From Leucocoprinus leucothites (lineage: Eukaryota > Basidiomycota > Agaricomycetes > Agaricales > Agaricaceae): a stretch of 64,000 nt of DNA. The position numbers were made by a program, and so were the translations under genes. The stretch spans positions 1 to 64,000 of the forward strand of contig JAACJO010000055.1 of assembly GCA_013368445.1 (NCBI GenBank), read 5' to 3'. Of the stretch, positions 1 through 12,467 are shown in pieces. The notes under the pieces are model-generated. The model ran no database searches. It worked only from the letters and a program-made list of their open reading frames with translations, and had not been told where the DNA came from. How positions within the stretch are numbered: position 1 is the first letter of the stretch; each line of letters starts with the position of its first letter.

Positions 1-734
1 TAGTGTATGATACCATGGAATGCCAGATATGTAATGTCCACGAATGCATCACTGGCTCTGAAGCATGAGGGAGAAATATATGTTCCAACAAGATAAACCT
101 ACAGCAAATGCTCAAATTCTTATAGGTACTTACTCTTCAACGCGTAGATACGCCGCAGACAGTAGGGAAAGAACACTACCACCTAGTATATACTTGGTAG
201 ACACTAGACACTTAGCAGTTGTAGACGCCGTAGTTGACGGCATTGGGCCATCATGATTCATCTAGACTTCCTTTGATTTCTGATTTCGCATGCACGTGGA
301 GCGGGTTACAAGGCCCTGGCGACCACGGGGAGCTCGAATATTCTATTGGGAACAATTAACATGGAGACTAACCTGTATGGGAGGGGTTATTCGCTTATCT
401 AAATCATCTCGAGCTACAGCACACACACCGCATGGCCTTGTGTCACTCTTCCTAGCCTTAACGCAACCACCCCAGCCTCTGAGACCGTGTTTGCGCCCAC
501 AATCCCAATCTTGCTTTCCCCCTCGTCCTCTCCCTCGGCACCTACTTGCCCAATCCTGTGCATCCGCGAACCCACAAGCTTCCTTACCACCAACATCACC
601 AGCGCTGCGGTTTATCACCATTCCATCTACCCAAATCCGTCCTTATCCTCCGGCTAAAGCATCACTTTGATCAAGTCCCCGCCTTCCCGAGCTACTTTTT
701 TATAGTGTGGCGTTGACCTCTCACCCGGCACGCA
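1..734. other. Left-edge intergenic stretch, no supported gene
   Basis: Open frames of 60-130 codons occur on both strands around 290-670, but they overlap each other, have proline/serine- or arginine-rich composition without any recognisable motif, and lack paired splice sites. The stretch could hold a 5' exon of the gene that starts at 735, or the end of a gene lying outside the window. Nothing more can be supported. Confidence 0.4.
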
Positions 735-2401
735 ATGGAAATTCCCCGAGAATTCTACAAGCAACATCGGCATGAATTGACACAATACATCACAGCCGAG
801 GAGTACGATGGAATAGTTTTTATAGCATTCATGAGAGGGTCGAAGCAGGTCGTCGTGCAGTTCAAACGGAGGAATTTCTAACCCCGAGCGAACGGGAAAG
901 TGAAGGTATAAGTGGCTGTGTGGTGGCCTTATATTTATGAAATTGTGGGTCCCATTCGTCGCATCTTTCGATCAAAGTCTCATGCTGACCTGTAACGTGG
1001 CGTGGCGTCTATAGGCAAAATACCCAAGGTCCATCTCCTGGGCACCTTCTGCTGGGAACTGGTGTTACGTATCCAGACACAGGAAAGGACACTTAATGTT
1101 CGTGCAAAAGGATCATAATCCGGCCAGATTTAGTATCAAAGAGCAGCCTTGGGCGAGGTTGATACCTGAGGAAGATATCGACTTCGAAGAGATCGGCCCC
1201 CTGGATTTCCGCTTTGGAGATGGAGGGGCCGGGAAGTCGGTGAGTCTGCCTGATCGCTTTCTTCCTCAGTTGACGGGGCTAAAGTTGACTGTGACGGTTG
1301 CACATAGATGTGTATAAAGTCTGGATGAGTAAAGACCTTGCATTTCTCGATCGAGCAATGAAAGCCTATCGACGCCTACAAGACACCAACTTGACCTACG
1401 ACCTAATAGGCCACCTAATTGACGAATATGGCTCCCTCATAGGTCTCGTAACAGAGCCGATGCTCGGGCGAGCCATCTCTCTCCACGACGCTCCGCTCGT
1501 CTTCTCTGCTCTCCAGCGTCTCAATTCGATAGGATACATTCTCGACACGCCATACGAGGGTAGTATGCTCATTACGTCCTCAGGCGAGCTCAAAATAACT
1601 GCTATGCACAATGTTATACTGTTGCCTGAGGACCCGCAGGAACGGGAGGCGAGAATCAAGAAAAGAGAAGAATGGTGCCGAAAATGGGTTTTCGGTGAGA
1701 TGGCAAGGAAGATGCAGAAGGGTGTTGCCGAAAGACCGTGGTGTCGAGTTCCCGGAAGTACTAGAGGGAAGTTTGTGGTGGGTGTGCACGTAATGGCACC
1801 GCTTGAAGAGCCGGAGAAAATTTTATCTTTGACCAGCGGACAAAGAAATGGCGGAGCAGGTAATAGCAGACAGGGGGAGGAGAAATGGATGGTAGAGAAG
1901 TTCAGGGACGTCTGGAGCCAGGCGAGGGCTGAAGATGCGATGGAAATCTGGAGGTTGGTTCGGGCGGGAGGAGTGAAGCGTCTCTTGGAGGCAGATAGTG
2001 GTGACGAGGAGCACGGGAACGAGGATAGGAGTTTGAGTCCGGATCGTAGACCGATGAAGAAGCTCAGAGGTTTGGACAAAGGAAAGGGAAGAGCGCGAGC
2101 TGAGACTCCGCTTCCTCCATTGCCTGTCGTGAAGGAGGACTATCCGGTGATGCCACCTTCAATACTCGATACTCAAGAAAACGGTAGAGAAAGGTCATCT
2201 TCGCAGACGTTGTACGAGAGATCGTCGAGTCCGACCGCGGTAGGATTTTCCTCTCCCTCACCCACTCGCTGCTCGCCAGTTGTGGCCGTGAAAGGGATCC
2301 GGGCTGGAAATGGGATTGAAATGAATAAAGTACCAAGCTGGCTTCTACAAGGCGATTGGCTGGAACTAACGAGTAGATCGAGGTTCGAGATCATTGATTA
2401 A
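735..2401 (+). CDS. Degenerate protein-kinase-like protein (hypothetical)
   Basis: This is a multi-exon gene on the plus strand. A first exon probably starts at ATG 735 and opens MEIPREFYKQHRHELTQY. A second coding stretch covers about 1096-1243. A long last exon runs from 1308 to the TAA at 2401. The last exon resembles the C-lobe of the kinase-like proteins common in mushrooms: a GLVTEPMLGRAI hinge-like stretch is followed by an L..IGYI segment and MLI...GELKI where a kinase has its catalytic and metal-binding loops. The HRD aspartate is missing and no DFG is visible, so catalysis is unlikely. The C-terminal third is low-complexity, rich in Ser/Pro and charged residues, with a basic patch near RPMKKLRGLDKGKGR. 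The donor of the second intron is uncertain: the consensus site at 1240 does not keep frame with the 1308 acceptor, whereas a weaker one at 1244 does. Function unknown. Confidence 0.5.
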
Positions 2402-2877
2402 GGGATGGGTGTCTGAGGAGACATTCGACTCACTACTCTTCGATACTGATGAGTGCAGGCAGCTGCGGGGCTGGTGCATGAACACGCATTTCAACAATTG
2501 TAGATTAGCCATTATATGATGCATTTAGAACAAAACTCGGTTGACCAGAGCTGCCTGCTGGCCTGTTGCTGCGATAAACCTTGTTTCTCTATCCCGCTAA
2601 GATACACGTAGCGCTGGACTGCATATGTCATGGATATATAGTATACAACCGGAGTCAGCTTATAAATGAAATCAGCAAGGCGTATTATAAGAAATGAGTG
2701 TGCTCACATATCTAGCAAACCGCACATTAACATATGACACACACAACCTCTCACGAGCTGCTATGATTTGTGCCAACAGCCATAGGAGATTGCTGTCCGG
2801 GCTGTTGTCGCTGCGTCTCGCTGTGTCGTATCAAAGGTTCATGTTCATCCCATGTAGAATCATCATAGGCTTTACTA
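2402..2877. other. Intergenic spacer left of the triplicated block
   Basis: This spacer contains the 3' flank of the kinase-like gene and AT-rich DNA with no coding potential I can support. Similarity to the duplicated units starts at about 2878, so the left breakpoint of the triplication lies here. Confidence 0.5.
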
Positions 2878-3928
2878 TTGCAACAGCCTGCTAAATCCGT
2901 GCAGGAATGGCCTGAGGATTCTCAGCGTTAAACAGTTGCAAAACGAACGGAACGGCCAGACATACGAAGAGAGGTGAAGTCCAGAATAAATCCAGAACAA
3001 ATATCGCAACAAGCCGTAACACAAACCGCAAGGACTTCCCCGAACATTGAGTCTGACATATCTGTTGTGTATGGGCAAGAGCACGATGGCTCAAAAGAGG
3101 GAGCAACGCCCATCCACCATAGAGCGTCTATCAAACACTCATAATGATGTTCCCACGGCTCTGGCTTGGACCTTGGAAGTAAAAGAGGTCAGAACCTCTA
3201 AAATATATTCAGATTACGGTCAACTTAGAATCGGCCCCTTCATGTAGATGCTCATTCACTCCGACGGTAACAAGTCTATAGGAAACCTGACCATATACTT
3301 TACCCGTCCCGTCCCGTCCCATGAGACAGTTACAAGTGCCGAGAGAACTGAGAACCGACCAGGTCACACTTACAACTACTACATTCTTCCGCTCCACTAC
3401 TGTGTGCTGTTATTATATAAGGTTACGAAAATGGCAAAATCGAGTTGTGGTCAAACGAGTGACTGAGTAGCTGACCTACTTAATTCGCACTCTTCCGAGT
3501 CCCTCCGCTCTGACTTATTCACTTCAAACACTGCTACAAGTTGAGAAGATTAGACTTACTGGTTCTGACCACGCATCTCACTCAAGGCAAGATAAGGAAA
3601 TTGACATCGAGGTCATGATTGATTCAAACTCAAGAGGTCGACTCATTGTCAAGGTTGTTACTACATTCGTCAGTTGTTGGCTCCCCCAACATAATGAGTG
3701 GTCATTTCAATGCTCGTTGCCAAACTTGAGACTAGTAAATTGCGGGAAAACAGCCTCCTTCGACATTTTTAGGACTCAGAATAAATTACAACTCATACTC
3801 TCAAGCGGTAACCGATGTGATACTAGTATATACATGCAGTCAGAATAATGTTTATTGTCCTTGTCAACCTTATACTCACCGGAAAATCATGATCAATTGA
3901 TCAACCACATGGAAGACAATATGGAAGA

Positions 3929-5880
3929 CTATTGACGTGTGGAGTCGTGAGCATCACCAGGTTCCTCGATAGATGGAAAATCGTCGTCGTCGTGATCTGT
4001 TGAATTGTGGAACCGCGGCATCGCATCTGAGCGCATTTGTCTGGACACTATACTCTCTCCAAAGCCACAATTAGCTTTACGCATATTGATGATCAACCGA
4101 GTTCCCTAGGTGTAAAAAAATCCATTTTCTGAGTCCCAGTCAATACTCAAGAATTACGACTCACAATGAAGCTGTATATGACGGAGTTCCAGCTAAAACG
4201 TAGAATTATTATCAGGACATCTCCAGTACCTTGGGGAAATATTCAAACAAACATCGTCCAATCGAACTCCTTGAAACCCAGCCAGGTTGAATGTATTCAC
4301 GGGCCCCAATGCTGAAAGGACTTGAAAAAGACTATCATGAGTTCATTTGGTACTCAAACTTTAGTAACACAACATCCTTACTCCATATGCTGAACAAAAT
4401 ATCAGTTGTTGTATTGGCAAATATCCTGTGCAAGTTGAACTTACGGGAGAAATAAGAGAGTTCCATCACGATAGACAATATAGATCAGAGGAGTAAATGA
4501 TCGAACATGTGATATTCGCTCATGAATCGTTGGACCGATGGCCTGCCGCATTCTGTACATCAATACAAAACTGACAAGACATAAGAGAGTTTCAATGGTA
4601 ATAGCTGCTGTTCGAGAGGCGCTACCAAAAACATATACAGTCAATAATTCTGGCACTGAATACGGTAGCAAGCTTACATTGATGCTGCAATAACCTTTGC
4701 TAGAAGCTCATCAACATCAGAACTCGATAGGTAGCAACCATGGAGAGGGAATCGATCAATGTTGAAACTTATTGTAACAAAGATTGCTACTATCAAGTTA
4801 GCAAACCTGACCTGAACAAATGTGTCCCTATGTTGAGCACAAATTCACCCACTGATCCAGAGACGTACCAGAGTTTCGACTGGATTTTTTATTACAGTCA
4901 GTACTTGTTGACGCCTAATTTTGGGTGGTATTTGAACACACCTGCTGTGAGAAAGTATAGGGTAAGAGTTACTATTCGTTGATTTATCATGGTCAGTAAA
5001 AGAGGTAAAATTGGCTTTGCGCAACAGGTCCTTACCAGTACGATTGTTGTTCCACACGGCACAAAGGCGTAGAACAAGCAAAACTTTCACTACTGTTGCG
5101 AAGATCATCGAGGCTCTGTGGTGGGAAGAAAAGGCATTCAATCCCTGACATGAAGCAAATATCATTTCTCAATCCTGAGCACTGAAAGCTTACAATTCGC
5201 CAATTGAATCCTTAACACTACACCTGATTCCTTGGATTCAGATTCTCTGGGGCAGATAAGCCATTTTAATCAGGATAAACATACCACTGTGTGTGTGCTG
5301 GGGCTTAGACACAGGATGATTTAGTTAATGAGGTGACTTACCGATCCAGACAAGAATGTGTTGTTCTGTGCTGTTCAGATATGTTTTTAACATTTTTGCA
5401 GACACCAATCATTATCCTGACCTACTGTAGAAATCAAATCTGGAAAATGGTCATTTCTCTTAAATCCTGTGTGCTATGTGTAAATTCCACTTCACTTACA
5501 ATGCATGAATCCACGTAGTGATACGGATCGTGAGGTGGATAATACGTGGGCGCGACCAAGGCCCATTCCTGATTTTGATTTTTCGTGACACAGTGGCCGC
5601 ACTGGGCCAAAATCCAAACGCACCAGTACATGTATCTAACCTTGCAGAGAGCGAGCTAGGGATTGACTGAGATATTCATAACATGATTCAGGATCTTACC
5701 TCGTCTGGAATGAGGTAGATGGTATCATACGCAAGAAGCGTAATAGCAATGCCTGGCAAGGGTCGGCAGTGGTTCAAATGGGAATACTGACTTGAACGTA
5801 CTTCGAACGTAGGTATTTGTCCGTGCCGTGCTCGAGTCAGCAGCATAATCTTCTGGCATGAGTCCCCACTGGTCGGCCAT
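3929..5880 (-). pseudogene. DUF6533-like multi-pass membrane protein, copy A (nonsense mutation)
   Basis: The start ATG is at 5878-5880 (MADQWGLMPEDYAADSS). Exon 1 is 5802-5880 and exon 2 is 5700-5752, encoding ITLLAYDTIYLIPDE, the YD...LP.E signature of DUF6533 proteins. Later exons include hydrophobic segments and the family-typical IYIVYRDGTLLFLP near 4441-4500. The last exon, 3929-4107, opens GTRLIINMRKAN and ends in an acidic tail. Proteins of this family are predicted seven-helix membrane proteins of unknown function, expanded in mushrooms. An in-frame TAA at 5266-5268 replaces the CAA codon present in unit C, so the copy is probably dead. The intervening exon boundaries were not all resolved. 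Confidence 0.6.
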
Positions 5881-6414
5881 CCCAATAACGATAAATGAGG
5901 TGAGTGAAGGATTCAGAGCTGGAGATGTTCAAACATCGATTTCGCCACCGTAGTATTTATGGGGATTCGAAGGCGTGGAACGGGTCTTCTTTCGGCTTCA
6001 GACAATCACTAAACCACTTCAAGGATATTAAGAATTGACAGACATTGTTTCAGTAGTAGTTTAATCATCAAAGATCAACTCAGGGGAGCAGATGCCATCC
6101 GTGCGGTCATCAAATGAATCACCACAAATCTGACCTTGACCTCATAGCTACAACTGACTATCCTTCTTCGGGAAAGTACTATCTAGCGCTCAATGAGCAT
6201 TTTCACCGCTTCTTTTGCACTTATTGTTAAGATACTTCCTTCTCCTATGATCTCAACAATATTGATCGAAGCTTTGGCTCTAGAACCAGGGAATCTCTAT
6301 ATGGGCTGTCCAGAAGGCAATGATGTTTGTGATCAAGCTCTTGGAGCGGTCTCACCAGAATGCAGGGAAGTGACCAAAGGGATGATAAATGGATAATTGA
6401 GCGACTATCGCTCC

Positions 6415-6760
6415 TCGATCAAAGGTTCATCAAATTCATGGGCGGGCGCGGGTTTCATAGCCCAGGAATGCAACCATAGCGCGAAGGCCGGCGCCTATAT
6501 TGGGGTAGAATCTTGGCGAACCGAAGAGTCAGAGTGTTGGTCACGGTGTCCACATCGATGTGTTGCTGGTATTTGAATACAGCGAAGTAGCATAGATTAT
6601 TGGGTAGAGGATGAGGGATGGGATACACGCGAAGATCGCGCTACGTTCCTTGTACTCGGATACCGTTGCGAACAAAATGAAGAGGCCACCGGCAACAAAA
6701 GGAATTACATCTTCAACTACTTCCCATTATCCACGGAACCGAAAGATAAAAATGGAGTTG
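6415..6760 (-). pseudogene. Remnant of a small membrane-protein gene, copy A
   Basis: Read on the minus strand, this stretch gives two hydrophobic segments (VIPFVAGGLFILFATV and AIFACIPSLILYPIIYATS) separated by a short charged loop. After a probable intron comes a C-terminal piece ending HEFDEPLIEER and a stop at 6415-6417. The same C-terminal piece, with the core HEFD..LIEE and a stop, recurs at 12991 in unit B and 26110 in unit C, so it was once coding. No start codon or complete exon chain is visible. The family was not recognised. Confidence 0.35.
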
Positions 6761-6854
6761 CGTATGTCATAAGTGATGGTAGTTGAACTTTTATTTCTCA
6801 ACCAACCTGCGAGTTCATCCAACAAAATTTGTCACTACTACATTTTTATATATC

Positions 6855-7946
6855 CTATCCTTTACCCGGTCGTTCTATTATTCCAATCTCAGGTAATGCC
6901 CCACCCTTCGCCAACTCGGCTTGCTTAGTCTGGAGAGTTAGAATTTTGTCTCACCCGTTTTGAAGATCACAGAGATCAATGTCCGTATTGAGGTAGCTGT
7001 CCGAGAACTGCTCCTCTTCACTGTTATTGTCATGGTCTTCCTTTTCGACATCGTCGTCGACCTGCTCGTCCTCATTATCATCAGCATCCTCATGCTCGCC
7101 GGAGAGTTCCTCAAAGTCGACAATGCCATTTTGAATTTCGACGGAGTGAAATCAAGAGCCTGTCCCTCCGCGCCCCAGTAGCATGATCTCTAACGCCCGC
7201 GAGTCGCCGATTCAAGCCCTCATAGTCCGGTATATGGTTAAGCTCGAGTCCGCGACTGTAATCCAGAAGATAGTCAAACACAGGTGGAAATCCGATCTCG
7301 AGTTTAGTGCGTTGAGGCTAGCCCAGTCGAGCGTTCCAATAATAAGCCTTTCCTCTGATAACGGGTCGTATTTGGATAGAATGTCGTTGTAATGCTTGAA
7401 AGGTCGAGCTATTCCAAAAATCGTTGAGTTTGATTTTGATGGATCTGTGAATGATAGAAGAATATTTTCAGGTTTGATATCTCGGTGTATGGAACCGAGT
7501 TTGTGAATGTGTTCCAAGGCCGAAAGCTTGACAAACAATCAGCGATGTAATGGGTCGAGGCCAACAACACACACGCACCATTTGCGGGCAGCGGTACTCA
7601 CAGCTACAGGGCCTTTCACGCACGACCTAACATTAGGCCCTAACATCTCCATGGCCAAATACTCGAAATGTGGACGTTGAACATATCCGTATAGAACTGG
7701 AATTACGGTATGTCCGTGCAGGGGCTGGTTTACTTGACTTTCGTACCGTGGAATAGGTCATTTTACTCGTCGAGAGACTGGGGCTGTTTTGACAGCGACT
7801 GGCTTATTGGTGCCATCTTCTACACCGTGAAAGACGACGCTCTAGCGGTGGTGGTTAGTATGGCAGCGAGGGAAAAGGAGACGAAAGCTTACATGTCCAC
7901 CTGTATCGAGGAGTTTATCGATGCGATAGGTTTTTGGAGGGGATAT
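6855..7946 (-). pseudogene. Casein kinase 1-like gene, copy A (pseudogene)
   Basis: The copy is homologous to the intact gene at 26411-27793. The catalytic-loop sequence IHRDIKPENILLSF is still readable near 7470. Three defects are visible. The start ATG seen in the other copies is ATA here (complement of 7944-7946). About 250 bp spanning the middle of the C-lobe is deleted near 7310. Two small compensating indels flank the magnesium-binding loop, so the stretch that should read KLIDFG is out of frame and its aspartate is lost. The C-terminus still ends IIERPGKG with a TAG at 6855-6857. Confidence 0.75.
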
Positions 7947-8542
7947 GATGGGAGGTTTGGTGAAGGAGTGGGCGAAATTGTGGATGATCCGATCATTTCC
8001 TGAAATATATGATTCTCCCACGCGAACTAAGTATACCCCGGGATTAATTTGGACGACGATGGCATTACTTTGTAAGAAGGTGCATCGCTTATTCCTTAGT
8101 TATACTAATAATGCGTCTCGTAATCTACTATGTTTGGATATCTTGCCTTTTTGTGCGGGAGAAATAGGTTTGCGAATTATTCCTCGAGCCTCAAATCGTT
8201 TGACTTCATTGTATTTGCTTATTTATTGGGCTTGTCCTCACCATCTCCCGAAGTCTAGTCCAGCGAGGACTCTGGTTCACGCACTAACATATCATCGGAG
8301 TCGTCATTGAACCTTTGACGGTACTAACTCGAACACATACATCACCAACATATACTCACCATCCACTCAATACATCTCCGAGCTAATGTCACGGTAGCAC
8401 ATCATAAGCTCCACATCACATAACACAATGACCCAAGAATTCAAGCACAAGTCGACACCGACACCGATTAGTAGCGTAATTCGGACCGTACCCGTGTCAC
8501 CGCATGGGAGGCCATTTGACGCGGCGTAATGGGTGCACTAAG

Positions 8543-8816
8543 CTAGCAGTTGCAAGTGCGTTCTGCTGCTGTACAAGTACAGTTGTTTTCGGTGCACTTG
8601 CAAGTTTCCGCAGCGCATTTACAGCTATGTAGAGGACCCGTGGTATCGTTAGCGAGGAAAGTAGATCATATGGCGAGGGACGTATTTCTCCTGTGCCTTG
8701 CAAACGCTGTTGCCGCAGGCATAGTCAACGGGGACGACGGTGGTCTACAAATGAGAGTGTAAGTCGAATAACGTTGCGCGTGTGCTGGGTAGGAGTTGAC
8801 GTACAATGAAAGTCAT
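8543..8816 (-). pseudogene. Metallothionein, copy A (broken splice donor)
   Basis: The copy has the same three-exon layout as the intact gene at 28266-28531: a 4-codon first exon (MTFI, ATG at 8814-8816, GTACGT donor), a second exon containing ACGNSVCKAQE, and a last exon with CKCAAETCKCTENNC and a TAG at 8543-8545. The donor of intron 2, GTAAGT in unit C, reads ATACGT here. Read-through would append a short non-cysteine tail and stop. One cysteine of the last cluster has also become arginine (ERTCNC instead of ECTCNC). A TATA-like run lies upstream near 8905. Confidence 0.65.
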
Positions 8817-9314
8817 AGTAAAGTTGTTAGAGTTGTTGAAAGTCAATAGTGGAAGAACTTCAGGTGTTTGAAATTCTGGTCTTTCACTGCACAGAGTGCT
8901 CGAGTATATATACTCCTCGATTCCTATTTATTCGTATTTGTGAGTCTACAGAGTCAAACTCCAGAATTAACTGTGCTAACGTCACCTCTAAGGTTTTGTG
9001 CCACATGTTGCCTCTCGTTGGTTCCTCCATCTAATGGCTCACTACAAAATTCGGTGCGCGAGCATACGAGCGATCATCCAAAAAATCCCTCGATTTGCAT
9101 GTGCTGGTGCCGTCTATATATCCAGCTGAGTCACCTGGTGTTTCGATAGGTATCCAGAAAAAAGCGCACGGAAGGTCGATGAGCGTCTAGTCGACCCAAG
9201 CGCTCGGACTGTTGTTCGTCACCGAAGCTGGTACCAAATAAACTGACCCCTGCACCAGGATCACCGACCAAACTCACATTCGTCCACGCGCTCGTCCTAC
9301 CAAGCTTCTGGTCC

Positions 9315-9543
9315 ATGAGTTCAATATACACACACGTGGCTCCCCGCACAACACCCGGAGGAGGCATAGGCGGCAGCATAGGCGGTGCTGGTAGTCGAGG
9401 ACATTCACGCAGTCGTCAGTGGACCGCTAACACTGGTCCTTCTTCTACGACGAGTACAGGACACGGTACGGAGGGTGAGAGATGAGAACGTGGAGGCACA
9501 CTCGAGAGAGGAAGCGATCAAGGTTGCAGAAGGTGCGGCGGGA
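9315..9543 (+). pseudogene. SAC3 5' fragment at the A/B junction
   Basis: The fragment matches the first codons of SAC3 at 29042 (MSSIYTHVAPRTTPGGG against MNSTYTHGPPRTTRGGG) and the Gly/Arg/Thr-rich run after them. Homologous promoter DNA lies to its left from about 9060. A TGA at 9483-9485 replaces the TGG of the true gene. Homology ends near 9543, where unit B begins. There is no continuation into the SAC3 domain, so this is a duplication scar and not a gene. Confidence 0.75.
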
Positions 9544-10497
9544 AGGGAGATATATCTGTTGCGTACGGGCAAGAGCACGATGGCTCTCAAAAGAAGGAGT
9601 AACACCCCTCCACCGCCGGGCGTCTATCATACACCCATAATGATATTCCCACGGCTCTGGCCTTCGAAGCAAAATTGGCCATTCTGCTCTGAAATATATT
9701 CAGATTACGATCAGCTTAGAATCAACCCCTTCATGTAGATGATCATTCGCTCAGACGGTAACGAGCTGATATAAATGCCTTCTATCTGGGTCCTGTGAGA
9801 CAGTCGCAAGTACCGAGAGAACTGGAAACCGGCCAGGTTACCTTTTTTTTTTTTGGTGGAGTCTACGTGACTTTCGACAACTAACCATCGAACCCGCTCG
9901 ATGAGAGGTCAGCTTCGTTGGTCGGCTAGAACGTGAACCTGCCAGGTTGCACTCATGACCATTACAACCTCCCGCCCCACCGCCGTAACTGGTATGATGT
10001 GGATCACTATGGAAATGGTAAAATCGAGTCGTGGTCGAACGAGTGACTAAGTCACAGTAGTCGACCTACTGAACTCGTACTCTTCCGAGTTCCTCCTCTT
10101 ACTTATTCAACTTATTTACTTTGAACGTCGCTACAGATGAGGAGAACAGAGTTGCCGGTTCTGACCACAGATCTCGCTCAAGGTAGGATAAGGAAAATAG
10201 CATCGAGGTCATGATTTGTTGAAACTCAAGAGGTCGACTTGTTTTCAAAGTTGTTACCACATCCGCGGGTTGTTGGCTTCCCCCACATAACGAGTAGTCA
10301 ATTAATAAATTATGGGAAAACAGCCTCTTTCAATCAGCACTTTTAGCACTCATAAAAAAATTCATCTCATGCTCTCAAGCGGTAATCATTGTGTTATGGG
10401 CAAGCAATCCGAATGTTTATCGCTCTCGTGGGTCCCATACCCGGCGGAAAATTATGTTCGAGTTGATGAACATCATGGAACACGATACAGAAGACTA

Positions 10498-12467
10498 TCA
10501 ACGTGCGGAGTCGCGAACCTCACCGGGTTCCTCGATAGACAGAGAATCGTCGTCGTCGTGATCTGTTGAATTGTGGAACTGCGGCATTGCATCTGAGCGC
10601 ATTTGTCTGGACAATATACTATCTCCGAAGCCGCAATCAGCTTTGCGCATATTAATGATCAACCGAGTTCCCTAGGCGTAAGAAAAATACGTTTTCTGAG
10701 CCACAGTCGAAGCGCAAGAATTACGACTTACAATGATGCTGTATACGACAGAGTTCCAGCTAAAACGTAGAATTATTATCAGGACATGTCCAGGACCATG
10801 AGGGAATAGTCAAACAAACATCGTCCAATCAAACTGCTTGAAACCCAGCCACGATTGCGGAGCCAGGTTGAATGTATTCACGAGCGCCAATGTTGAAAGG
10901 ACTTGAAAAAGGCTATCATGAGCTCGTTTCGTACTCAGAATTTAGTAACACAACATCCTTACTCCATATGCTGAGCAAAATATCAGTTATTGTATTGGCA
11001 AATATCCTGTGCAATTAAACTCACGGGAGAAATAGGACAGTTCCATCACGATAGACCACGTAAACCAGGGGAGTAAATGATCGAATATGTGATATTCGCT
11101 CATACAATGTTGGGCCTATGGCCTGCTGCATTCTGTACGTCTTCACAAAACTGACAAGACATAGGAGGGTTTCAATGGTGGCAGTTGCTGCTCGAGATAC
11201 CCTACCAAAAAAAATCGACAGTCAGTTTGGTTTCCGGTGCTGAACAAGGTAACGAGCTTACACTGATGCTACAGAAATGTACATTATAAGCTTAGACATA
11301 CTGCCAGCATCCGATAGGTAGCAGCCATGAAGGGGGAATCTATCAATGTTGGATTTTATTGGCACAAAAGTATCTATAATCAGGTTCGCAAGCTTGAGCT
11401 GAACAAATGTGTCTCTATGTTGAGCACAACTTCATCCCACTGATCCAGAGACGTACCAGGATGTCGACTGGATTATTTATTACAGCCAGTAATTGTTGAT
11501 GCCCAAATTTGGACGTTATTTGAACACACCTGCTGTAAGAAGGTATAGTGCAAGCGTTACTGTTTGATTATTTATCACGGTCAGTATAAGAGGTATAACT
11601 GACTGCATGCAACAGAGCCTTACCAGCACGAGTGTTATTCCACACGGCACAGAGGCGTAGAACAAGCAAAACTCTCACGGCTGTTCCGAAGGGCATCGAG
11701 GCTCTGTGGTGGAAAGAAAAGGCATTCAATCTCTAGCATGAAGCAAGTATCAGTTCTGAACGTTGAACATTGCAAACCCACAATTCATCAATTGAAGTCT
11801 TGGTATTACACCTGATCCCTTGGAGTTAGATTCTCCGGAGCAGATAAGCCATCTTTGCAGGAATAAACATACCACTGTGTGGGGGCTGGGGCTCAGAAAA
11901 AATGAGCTAATTTGGATGCTAGAGCGCTTACCGATTCGGACAAGAACGTGTTGTTCTGTGCTGTTCGGGTAGGCATTTAACATTTTTTCAGACTCCAATC
12001 ATTATCGTCCTGACTTACTGTGGAAATCAAATCTGTAAAATGATTATTTCTTTTAAATTGTGTGTCTATGTATAAATTCCACTTACATTGCATGCATCCA
12101 CGTAGTGATACGGATAGTAAGATGGATGATACGCTGACGCGACCAAGTCCCATTCCTTTTGATTATTTATGACACGACGGCAGCTGCACCGAGCCGAAAT
12201 ACAAACGTACCAGTAAATGTATCTAACCTTGCAGAGAGTAAGCTAGGGATTGACTGAGATATTCATGACATGATCCAGGATCTTACCTCGTGTGGAATGA
12301 GGTAGATGGTATCATATGCAAGAAGCGTAATAGCAATGCCTGGCAAGGGTCGGCAGTGGTTCAAGCGGGAATACTGACATGAACGTGCTTCGAACGTAGG
12401 TGTTTGTCCGTGCCGTGCTCAAGTCAGCGGCATAATCTTCTGGCATAAGTCCCCACTGATCGACCAT
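10498..12467 (-). CDS. DUF6533-like multi-pass membrane protein, copy B (best-preserved)
   Basis: The start ATG is at 12465-12467 (MVDQWGLMPEDYAADLST). Exon 2 encodes the DUF6533 hallmark (ITLLAYDTIYLIP), and exon 3 begins VRYIYWYVC after a CTGCAAG acceptor near 12232. The exon that carries nonsense mutations in copies A and C is open here (VYSCKDGLSAPENL). The last exon reads GTRLIINMRKADCGFGD and then an acidic stretch, ending at TGA 10498-10500, one codon before the stop of copy A. Members are predicted seven-helix membrane proteins of unknown function. I could not verify every splice junction, so intactness is an inference. Confidence 0.5.

Larger units (their letters stand above)
2878..9543. 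repeat. Tandem segmental duplication, unit A (~6.7 kb)
   Basis: Unit A shares collinear, clearly homologous sequence with units B (about 9544-16456) and C (about 16457-28890). The leading segment at about 2878-3080 matches 16457-16660 in unit C, while unit B lacks most of it and joins near 9544. The order is a spacer, a DUF6533-like gene, a membrane-protein remnant, a casein-kinase-like gene and a metallothionein (all minus strand), then the SAC3 promoter and 5' end (plus strand). All gene copies in unit A carry disabling changes, which makes it the most decayed unit. Breakpoints are by-eye estimates and may be off by tens of bases. Confidence 0.85.

Noticed and set aside
1396..2079. Long minus-strand open frame of 227 codons
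   Set aside because: It lies opposite the kinase-like exon, is rich in Ser/Arg/Pro as expected for a shadow frame, and has no motif.
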